6,165 nt of DNA from Acidimicrobiales bacterium (GTDB lineage: Bacteria; Actinomycetota; Acidimicrobiia; Acidimicrobiales; Poriferisodaliceae), in contig JAHDHM010000226.1 in NCBI GenBank assembly GCA_020631315.1, forward strand, positions 1-6,165, written 5' to 3'. The first letter of the stretch is position 1. Every line of letters begins with the position of its first letter. A model generated the notes under the pieces. That model did no database searches, had not been told where the DNA came from, and saw only the letters and a program-made list of their open reading frames with translations. Below are positions 1 through 4,188 of the stretch, piece after piece. A program made the position numbers and the translations under genes.

Positions 1-186
1 GCCGAGGCGACGACCACCACGACCGAGGCCGAGGCGGCCACCACCACCGCAGCGCCCACCACCACGGCCGCTCCGGCGACCACCACGACCGCGGCGCCGG
101 CCACCACGACGACCACGACCACCGAAGCGCCCGCCACGACCACCACCGAGGCGCCGGTCGAGACCACGACGACCACCGAAGCGACC
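1..186 (+). repeat. Low-complexity ACC/ACG-rich tract encoding Thr/Ala/Pro linker
   Basis: Degenerate runs of ACC and ACG codons, interrupted by GCG, CCG and GAG, encode Thr-rich stretches such as ATTTTTEAEA and EAPATTTTEAP. The repeat has no fixed period, so it is a compositional repeat rather than a true tandem array. It is the spacer before the Rpf catalytic domain and is probably extracytoplasmic and flexible. Thr codons end in C or G, in line with the high GC3 of the window, which supports this frame. Confidence 0.75.
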
Positions 187-492
187 ACCGTCGTGTCGCC
201 GATCGCTCCGTGGCCATGGGACGACAGCTGGCCAGAGATGGCCATGTGGGAGCAGCTCGCGTTCTGCGAGTCCACGAACCGTTGGGACATCGACACCGGC
301 AACAGCTTCTACGGCGGCATCCAGTTCACGCAGGACTCGTGGGAGTTCGTCGGCGGCATCGGACGCCCGAACCACGCCACCAAGGAAGAGCAGATCTACC
401 GCGGTGCGCTGCTGTGGGAGATCCAGACGTGGCGTGCCTGGCCCGGTTGCACCCGGAAGTTCGGCTGGGATCGCACACAGAACCGTCTGTGA
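1..492 (+). CDS. Resuscitation-promoting factor-type transglycosylase, C-terminal part (5' end outside window)
   Basis: Secreted peptidoglycan-cleaving enzyme of the Rpf family (lysozyme-like transglycosylase domain), which acts in the cell wall on glycan strands. The frame is open from base 1. The first ~62 codons are a low-complexity linker of Thr, Ala, Pro and Glu, as expected for a wall-spanning spacer. The catalytic domain follows (about 208-470): the FCES motif holds the presumed catalytic Glu (codon 268-270), then TGNSFYGGIQFTQDSW, a KEEQI helix and AWPGC. The two Cys (265-267 and 448-450) match the disulfide pair of Rpf domains. The domain is at the extreme C-terminus, as in RpfB. Its position directly before rsmA and ispE matches mycobacterial rpfB-ksgA-ispE, so it may be the RpfB equivalent. 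The DUF348/G5 domains that would confirm this lie outside the window, so no symbol is given. The stop overlaps the rsmA GTG by 4 bp. Confidence 0.9.
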   Translation, partial: AEATTTTTEAEAATTTAAPTTTAAPATTTTAAPATTTTTTTEAPATTTTEAPVETTTTTEATTVVSPIAPWPWDDSWPEMAMWEQLAFCESTNRWDIDTGNSFYGGIQFTQDSWEFVGGIGRPNHATKEEQIYRGALLWEIQTWRAWPGCTRKFGWDRTQNRL

Positions 493-1328
493 CGCTGAGC
501 CGAGCGGCCATCAACGAGCTGCTCGAACGACACGGGCTCGAACCCCGTCGCGCCCTCGGCCAGAACTTCCTCGCTGACGGCAACACGGTGCGGCGCATCG
601 TGTCGCTCGCCGGCATCGAACCCGGTCAGCGGGTCGTCGAGATCGGCCCTGGGCTCGGGTCGTTGACCCTCGCGCTGACCGATGCGGGCGCCGAGGTGCT
701 CGCCGTCGAGACCGATCCGGGCCTCCTGGCGCCGCTCGCCGAGATCCTCGACGGACGCAACGTGCGGGTGCATCACGCCGACGCCACACGACTCGAGTCG
801 TGGGTGCCCGAACTCGGCGGTGAACCGCACACCATGGTGGCGAACCTGCCCTACAACGTCGGCACGCGGCTGGTGGCCGACGTCCTCGATCACGTCCCGC
901 AGGTGACCCGGCTCGTCGTGATGGTCCAGGCCGAGGTGGGCGATCGGATGATGGCCGAGCCCGGTACGAAGGATCAGGGCGCCTTGTCGGTGAAGGTCCA
1001 GTCCTGGGCGACGGCGCGCCGGCTGTGCAAGGTGCCGGCCAGCGTGTTCGTGCCGAGGCCAAACGTCGAGTCCGTGGTGATGGATCTCCGACGTCACGAG
1101 ACACCTCGAATCCCCGACGACGTGTCTCGGTCAACGCTGTTCGAACTCGTCCGTCTCGGTTTCGGACAGCGTCGCAAGATGCTGCGACGCTCGCTCGGGG
1201 GTCGAGTCGGGCCGACACAGTTCACCGCAGCCGGTGTCGCTCCTGAGCTGAGAGCAGAGAGCCTGTCGTTGGACGACTGGATCGAGCTGGCCCGCGCGGT
1301 CGACGGGAAGGACGACGATGGTCGCTGA
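489..1328 (+). CDS. rsmA: 16S rRNA (adenine1518-N6/adenine1519-N6)-dimethyltransferase RsmA (KsgA)
   Basis: Cytoplasmic SAM-dependent enzyme that dimethylates two adjacent adenines in the 3'-terminal helix of 16S rRNA during late 30S assembly. The 279-residue product has the usual family length. Visible motifs, counted from the GTG: LGQNFL at 23-28, SAM-binding EIGPGLGSLT at 51-60, acidic ribose-binding E74 in AVETD, D98 in HADAT, the catalytic NLPYN at 119-123, then FVPRPNVESVV and a C-terminal FGQRRKMLRRSL helix. The GTG at 489 is chosen because it overlaps the rpf TGA as GTGA, suggesting translational coupling, and because the frame upstream lies wholly inside rpf. No later start keeps LGQNFL. 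The 3' end overlaps ispE by 11 bp. All key residues are present. Confidence 0.95.
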   Translation: MTLSRAAINELLERHGLEPRRALGQNFLADGNTVRRIVSLAGIEPGQRVVEIGPGLGSLTLALTDAGAEVLAVETDPGLLAPLAEILDGRNVRVHHADATRLESWVPELGGEPHTMVANLPYNVGTRLVADVLDHVPQVTRLVVMVQAEVGDRMMAEPGTKDQGALSVKVQSWATARRLCKVPASVFVPRPNVESVVMDLRRHETPRIPDDVSRSTLFELVRLGFGQRRKMLRRSLGGRVGPTQFTAAGVAPELRAESLSLDDWIELARAVDGKDDDGR

Positions 1329-2073
1329 AGCAGCTGGTGTCGTGACGATGGAGGCGCCGGCGAAGCTCACGACGAGGCTTCGCGTCACCGGGGTACGCGA
1401 CGACGGCTACCACCTGATCGATGCCGAGATGGTGTCGTTGTCGCTCGCGGACACGCTCGAGATCGACCCGGCCGGGGACGGCCTGACCCTCGAGAGCGCC
1501 GGTTCGGGTCTCACGGTCGCTGCCGACGGCGACAACCTCGTCCAACGTGCGTTGCGTGCCGTGGGTCGGACCGCAGGGGTGCATCTGACGAAGAGGATTC
1601 CCGCGGGAGCCGGACTGGGTGGTGGGAGCAGCGACGCGGCTGCGATCTTCGCGTGGGCCGGTGTGACCGACCTCGACCTCGCCGCGTCCATCGGTGCTGA
1701 TGTGGCGTTCTGTGTGCGTGGCGGCCGGGCCCGGGTGCGTGGCATCGGTGAGCTCGTCGAGCCGCTGCCCTTCGTCCAGCGGACCTTCACCCTGCTGACG
1801 CCGCCGTTCGGGGTGAGCACCCCGGCCGTCTACCGGGTGTGGGACGAGCTCGGCGGACCGATGTCCGAGTCCGGCAACGACCTCGAGCCGGCTGCGCTCG
1901 CGCATGCTCCCGAACTGGCCCGTTGGCGCGACGCGTTGGGCGATGCCACCGGTGTGACCCCGACCCTGGCCGGCTCGGGCGGTACCTGGTTCGTCGAGGG
2001 TGCCCACGACGGCGTCGTCGTCGAGGGCATCGAGGCCCGGGTGGCCCACACCGTCGCGGCACGGTCGATCTGA
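1318..2073 (+). CDS. ispE: 4-diphosphocytidyl-2-C-methyl-D-erythritol kinase IspE
   Basis: GHMP-family kinase of the non-mevalonate (MEP) isoprenoid pathway. It phosphorylates CDP-ME at the 2-hydroxyl using ATP, in the cytosol. Seen: APAKLTTRL near the N-terminus (Lys16), DDGYHLI at 28-34, the glycine-rich ATP loop IPAGAGLGGGSSDAAA at 94-109, GADV with the likely catalytic Asp128, PPFGVSTPAVY, and a C-terminal LAGSGGTWF at 217-225. The ATG at 1318 has a GGGAAGG Shine-Dalgarno (1305-1311) at 6-nt spacing; the ATG at 1348 is an alternative that would trim ten residues. At 251 aa it is shorter than typical homologues (about 280-300). Most of the loss is between the ATP loop and GADV, where only about 19 residues remain. 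The usual Asn of the AK(I/L)N motif is Thr18, and the Pro after GADV is Ala. The order rsmA-ispE is standard in Actinobacteria. Confidence 0.93.
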   Translation: MVAEAAGVVTMEAPAKLTTRLRVTGVRDDGYHLIDAEMVSLSLADTLEIDPAGDGLTLESAGSGLTVAADGDNLVQRALRAVGRTAGVHLTKRIPAGAGLGGGSSDAAAIFAWAGVTDLDLAASIGADVAFCVRGGRARVRGIGELVEPLPFVQRTFTLLTPPFGVSTPAVYRVWDELGGPMSESGNDLEPAALAHAPELARWRDALGDATGVTPTLAGSGGTWFVEGAHDGVVVEGIEARVAHTVAARSI

Positions 2074-2131
2074 GTCGATCCCGAGCGCGCGAGGTCGACC
2101 GCGCTCTGGCACGTTGTCAGGGGCGCGGAAA

Positions 2132-2175
2132 CGACCCGCACGCTGACGCCCGAGTCTCGGGCGTCATGCGGGTCG
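2132..2175. terminator. Compound hairpin between convergent ispE and bS22 genes, probable bidirectional terminator
   Basis: Two nested perfect stems. The inner stem is GACGCCCGA (2145-2153) pairing with TCGGGCGTC (2157-2165) across a 3-nt loop. The outer stem is CGACCCGCA (2132-2140) pairing with TGCGGGTCG (2167-2175), separated by a small internal loop (CGCT opposite A). That gives 18 GC-rich base pairs, placed 58 bp after the ispE stop and 29 bp after the bS22 stop. There is no T-run on the plus side. On the minus side the hairpin is followed by GTTTCC. Actinobacterial terminators often lack a U-tract, so termination in both directions is a reasonable inference. Confidence 0.75.
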
Positions 2176-2204
2176 AATCGTCGAGAGATGGAGAAGTTGT
2201 TGAC

Positions 2205-2294
2205 TTAGCGGCGCTGGAAACGCGTGCGGCGAAGCATCTTCTTGTGCTTCTTCTTCCGCATGCGCTTGCGGCGCTTCTTGACGAGCGAACCCAT
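2205..2294 (-). CDS. Small ribosomal protein bS22 (AURKAIP1/COX24-domain protein), 29 aa
   Basis: A 29-codon minus-strand gene, ATG to TAA, encoding an extremely basic peptide. It begins MGSLVKKRRKRM, continues RKKKHKKMLRRT and ends RFQRR. About two thirds of residues are Lys, Arg or His, and there is no acidic residue. This is the signature of the actinobacterial bS22/AURKAIP1-COX24 family (mycobacterial form starts MGSVIKKRRKRMAKKKHRK), a 30S-associated protein binding rRNA near the decoding centre. Mycobacterial bS22 is about 33 aa, so this copy is nearly full length and slightly short at the C-terminus. It is convergent with ispE, sharing a hairpin, and divergent from the sigma-factor gene. 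No Shine-Dalgarno precedes the ATG, and a TATCCT box lies 10 nt upstream, suggesting a leaderless or very short-leader mRNA. It is below normal gene-calling length cutoffs and easy to miss. Confidence 0.92.
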   Translation of the reverse strand: MGSLVKKRRKRMRKKKHKKMLRRTRFQRR

Positions 2295-2304
2295 GAGGTC
2301 GCCG

Positions 2305-2310
2305 AGGATA
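2305..2310 (-). promoter_or_regulatory. Possible -10 box (TATCCT) for the bS22 gene
   Basis: On the minus strand TATCCT fits the actinobacterial TAnnnT -10 pattern and ends 10 nt before the ATG. Transcription would start about 3-4 nt before the start codon. That agrees with the absence of any purine-rich ribosome binding site. The best -35 candidate, GCGACA (2326-2331), sits at a short 15-nt spacing and is weak, so the assignment rests on the -10 alone. Confidence 0.35.
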
Positions 2311-2355
2311 GCTGGCGCGCCGGGGTGTCGCGACCAGATCGGCTCCTGAAACGTC

Positions 2356-2371
2356 TGACACAGGTGTGTCA
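2356..2371. promoter_or_regulatory. Perfect 16-bp palindrome (operator-like) in the divergent bS22/sigma intergenic region
   Basis: TGACACA-GG-TGTGTCA: 7-bp arms with no mismatch around a 2-nt centre. It lies 61 bp upstream of the bS22 ATG and 74 bp upstream of the preferred sigma-gene start, in a 151-bp divergent spacer. Size and symmetry are those of a binding site for a dimeric repressor or activator, not of a terminator, because the 2-nt centre is too short for an RNA loop. The regulator cannot be named from the sequence. Confidence 0.5.
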
Positions 2372-2434
2372 TCGACGGAGCAGAACCACGTTGAGCTGTC
2401 AGTATGAGGTCGACGATCGCGATGGAGGCTGGCA

Positions 2435-2440
2435 GGGAGG
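2435..2440 (+). promoter_or_regulatory. Shine-Dalgarno GGGAGG that selects the TTG start of the sigma-factor gene
   Basis: GGGAGG lies 5 nt before TTG 2446, an ideal spacing. The two in-frame upstream ATGs are poorly served: ATG 2404 has no purine-rich element, and ATG 2422 has only a GAGG about 12 nt away. This site is the reason the shorter TTG-initiated protein is preferred. Confidence 0.6.
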
Positions 2441-2445
2441 TTCCG

Positions 2446-3027
2446 TTGACGGCACCTGCTGAGTCGAACGCGTACGACCACGACCTCGTTCGTCGCGCCG
2501 TCGACGGCGACGCCGACGCCTTCGCAGAGCTCTACCGGCGTCATCTCGATCGTGTCCATGCGTTCGCGTATCGCCGATGCGGCTCTCGGGAGATCGCCGA
2601 GGACGTGACCGCAGCCACGTTCGAGAAGGCGTACCGCAACCTGTCGAAGTTCCAGCCGTCGGGTGGCGGATTCCCCGCGTGGATCCTCCGCATCGCCGCG
2701 AACCAGATGCACGACCACCACCGCAAGGCCGGCCGGGCCAACAGCGATCGAGGCCAGGTGGCCATGCAGCGGCTGATGACCGAGGCCGAACAGCCGGACG
2801 ACGAGGTGTTGCGCAGCGCCGAGGCCGAGGTGCTGCGAGCTGCGCTCGATCGACTGACCCCGCGCTACCGGACCGCGCTGAGCCTGCGGTACCTGTCCGG
2901 GTTGACCAACGAGGAAGCCGCTGATGCGATGGGTGTCAGCCGGGGAACGATGGCGGTGCTCGTGCATCGATCACTGAAGTCGATGCGCAAGCAGCTCTCG
3001 GAGATGGGGGAGGAGGTGCTGTCGTGA
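2446..3027 (+). CDS. ECF-type RNA polymerase sigma-70 family factor
   Basis: Alternative sigma factor with regions 2 and 4 only, as in the ECF group; it directs RNA polymerase to a specific promoter set. Counted from TTG 2446 (193 aa): region 2 spans about 14-94, with DADAFAELYRRH, the core-binding AEDVTAATFEKAY (51-63) and FPAWILRIAANQMHDHHRK (76-94). Region 4 spans about 134-185, with LTPRYRTALSLRYLSGLT and the helix-turn-helix NEEAADAMGVSRGTMAVLVH. The alternative ATG 2404 would add 14 residues with no domain content. The stop overlaps the next gene as GTGA, and a very strong GGGGGAGGAGG (3006-3016) inside this gene serves that neighbour. The pair is therefore co-translated, typical of sigma/anti-sigma operons. 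The target regulon is unknown, and its own promoter is not evident. Confidence 0.92.
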   Translation: MTAPAESNAYDHDLVRRAVDGDADAFAELYRRHLDRVHAFAYRRCGSREIAEDVTAATFEKAYRNLSKFQPSGGGFPAWILRIAANQMHDHHRKAGRANSDRGQVAMQRLMTEAEQPDDEVLRSAEAEVLRAALDRLTPRYRTALSLRYLSGLTNEEAADAMGVSRGTMAVLVHRSLKSMRKQLSEMGEEVLS

Positions 3028-4085
3028 CGGACGATCTCGAACAGCGGTTGACGGATCTCGGCGGTGCGCCGGTTCCTCCACCCGACCCTCGTTTCGCGGC
3101 CGGCCTCGAGTCGTCGTTGCGGGTCATGGCCGCCGGTGGGGTCGCGGGCGGCAGCGTCGTGTTCGCTGCTCGTCGCTTCGGTCGGTGGCCGATCACGGCA
3201 TCGGTCGCGGCGTTCGCTGCTGCACTCATCGTGTTCGGCCTGATCGTCGTCCGCGACCCGGTGCCGCAGCAGATCTATCTCGTCGAAGCGACCGATGCGG
3301 AGGTGGTGTTGCCGAGCGGTCAGCGCTTCGAGGCGTCAGCCGGGGTCGTCGTCGAGCCCGGAATGCGGCTCCAGACCGGTGCCGAGGGCAGCGTGATCGT
3401 CGGTGCAGGTGACGACGCGATCGAGATCGGACCCAACCAGGACATCACCTTGCCCGAGGGTGGTCTCGACGAGATCGAGGCCATCGCGTCGCCGGCCACC
3501 ACGATTCCGGCCGTGACCTCGGCCGCCGGCCCGGCCGCCGGCCAGACGACGAGGCGCTCCCGGCCGACGTCACCACCGACGACACCGAGTCGGGGACCAC
3601 CACGAGCACGTCGACGAGCACGACCACGTCCACCACGGTCGCGACGACCACCACGGCTGCGCCGACGACCACGACCGTGGCGGTCACCACCACGCTCGAC
3701 CTGCCGATCACGCCGACCACCCGGCCGGCGACCACGACGACCGAGCGGACCACGACCACGAGGGTCACCCCGACACCGTCGAGCACGATCCCGCAGACCA
3801 CGACCCCGCCGGCGGCCACCACCACGACCGAGCCGACGGGAACGACGACCACCACGACGGTCGACCCGGCGGAGCCGACGACCACCACGACCGAGGACCC
3901 GGACGACACGACCACCACGACCGAGGATCCGGGCACCACCACGACGACCACCGATCCGGACACCACGACGACGACCGAGGACCCGACGTCCACGACGACG
4001 ACCGCACCGACGACCACCACGACCGAGGACCAGGGCGGTCAGGGCGACACGGCCGGCGGCACCTGAGTCAGACGACGGCACCTGA
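3024..4085 (+). CDS. Membrane-anchored FecR-like protein, putative sigma-factor partner; apparent frameshift near 3543
   Basis: As read, a 353-aa protein. The cytoplasmic N-terminus (about 1-55) contains PPPDPRFAAGLESSLR, resembling the short N-terminal segment of proteins that accompany actinobacterial ECF sigmas. One transmembrane helix follows (about 57-76, ITASVAAFAAALIVFGLIVV). A FecR-like domain comes next (about 84-145), with LPSGQRFEASAGVVVEPGM, TGAEGSVIV and the following IEIGPNQDITL. No zinc-binding HxxxCxxC anti-sigma motif is seen. After Gly173 the frame becomes an Arg/Pro polymer (RRPP, RRRPR) with A-ending codons, unlike all neighbours. The adjacent frame reads a normal Thr/Pro/Asp-rich tail with G/C-ending codons and stops at 4064-4066. 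One C missing from GGCC at 3540-3543 would join the frames as AAGPDDEAL and give a 347-aa protein. This may be a sequencing error, a real mutation or recoding. Likely role: sensing or restraining the upstream sigma factor; inferred from context. Confidence 0.8.
   Translation: MTDDLEQRLTDLGGAPVPPPDPRFAAGLESSLRVMAAGGVAGGSVVFAARRFGRWPITASVAAFAAALIVFGLIVVRDPVPQQIYLVEATDAEVVLPSGQRFEASAGVVVEPGMRLQTGAEGSVIVGAGDDAIEIGPNQDITLPEGGLDEIEAIASPATTIPAVTSAAGPAAGQTTRRSRPTSPPTTPSRGPPRARRRARPRPPRSRRPPRLRRRPRPWRSPPRSTCRSRRPPGRRPRRPSGPRPRGSPRHRRARSRRPRPRRRPPPRPSRRERRPPRRSTRRSRRPPRPRTRTTRPPRPRIRAPPRRPPIRTPRRRPRTRRPRRRPHRRPPRPRTRAVRATRPAAPESDDGT
3520..3543 (+). repeat. Perfect 12-bp tandem duplication at the frameshift point
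   Basis: CGGCCGCCGGCC occurs twice, back to back (3520-3531 and 3532-3543). Each copy is itself GGCC-GCC-GGCC, able to form short hairpins. It ends exactly where the FecR-like frame must shift to reach its Thr-rich tail. Such GC-only repeats are prone both to polymerase slippage and to sequencing or assembly errors. Confidence 0.85.
3545..4066 (+). other. Out-of-frame Thr/Pro/Asp-rich tail of the FecR-like protein
   Basis: Read in the frame starting at 3545, this encodes DDEALPADVTTDDTESG followed by about 150 residues dominated by Thr with spaced Pro, Asp and Glu (for example TTTTTEDPDDTTTTTEDPG), ending GGQGDTAGGT and TGA. Codons are nearly all G/C-ending, as in the genuine genes here. The frame actually continuous with the FecR domain has many A-ending Pro and Arg codons. 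This composition contrast marks it as the true C-terminus: an extracytoplasmic, acidic, probably wall-spanning spacer like the linker of the Rpf protein at the window start. No anchor motif (LPxTG or a hydrophobic tail) follows it. Confidence 0.75.
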
Positions 4086-4095
4086 GCCAGACGGC
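4058..4095 (+). repeat. Imperfect 19-bp tandem duplication spanning the stop codons of the FecR-like gene
   Basis: The unit GGCACCTGAGTCAGACGAC (4058-4076) is followed directly by GGCACCTGAGCCAGACGGC (4077-4095), with two mismatches. Each copy carries a TGA. The first (4064-4066) ends the Thr-rich frame, and the second (4083-4085) ends the Arg/Pro frame. The duplication therefore explains why both frames terminate within 19 bp of each other. Confidence 0.85.
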
Positions 4096-4113
4096 GGTAC
4101 CGTGGTCAGCCGA

Positions 4114-4188
4114 TCGGGGATCGTTCAATTGGTAGGACAGCGGGTTTTGGTCCCGTCAATGGAGGTTCGAGTCCTCCTCCCCGAGCCA
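4114..4188 (+). tRNA. tRNA-Gln (anticodon TTG), CCA encoded
   Basis: Full cloverleaf by inspection. Acceptor TCGGGGA (4114-4120) pairs with TCCCCGA (4178-4184). D-stem GTTC/GGAC (4123-4126/4135-4138) has one G-U pair. Anticodon stem GCGGG/CCCGT flanks the 7-nt loop TTTTGGT, with anticodon TTG at 4147-4149 reading CAA. The variable loop is CAAT. T-stem GGAGG/CCTCC flanks TTCGAGT. G73 (4185), an identity element of tRNA-Gln, precedes encoded CCA (4186-4188). The A of CCA is also the first base of the glmU start codon. A TACCGT sequence at 4098-4103 could be a -10 box, with transcription starting a few bases before the tRNA, but no matching -35 is visible. tRNA-Gln next to glmU is a known actinobacterial arrangement. 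Confidence 0.96.

Noticed and set aside
210..488. Extending rsmA upstream to an ATG at 210
   Set aside because: That stretch lies inside the Rpf catalytic domain in another frame and encodes an Arg/His-rich shadow. The GTG at 489 gives a normal-length RsmA with coupled start and stop.
2391..2445. Search for an autoregulated ECF promoter (GGAAC...CGT type) upstream of the sigma gene
   Set aside because: A GAAC at 2383-2386 has no -10 partner at 16-17 nt, and TTGAGC at 2391 has no TAnnnT at the proper distance. Nothing convincing was found.
1839..2462. A 207-codon plus-strand frame bridging ispE, the terminator and the sigma upstream region
   Set aside because: It runs out of frame through ispE, then through the hairpin and the palindrome. 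Its composition is Arg-rich shadow sequence with no ribosome-binding site.
2164..2967. A 267-codon minus-strand frame crossing the bS22 gene and the sigma gene
   Set aside because: It is antisense to the sigma-factor domains and in a different frame from bS22. The peptide has no family features.
3445..4020. Minus-strand frame with long Val runs, looking like a hydrophobic membrane protein
   Set aside because: It is the antisense of ACC/ACG Thr codons (GGT/CGT offset to GTG/GTC). The Val runs are interrupted by Gly/Ser in step with the Thr repeats, and no helix-like pattern or start signal is present.
3600..4050. Possible CRISPR-like or minisatellite array in the ACC/ACG tract
   Set aside because: There is no constant repeat unit and there are no spacers of uniform length. 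It is degenerate codon repetition within a Thr-rich coding tail.
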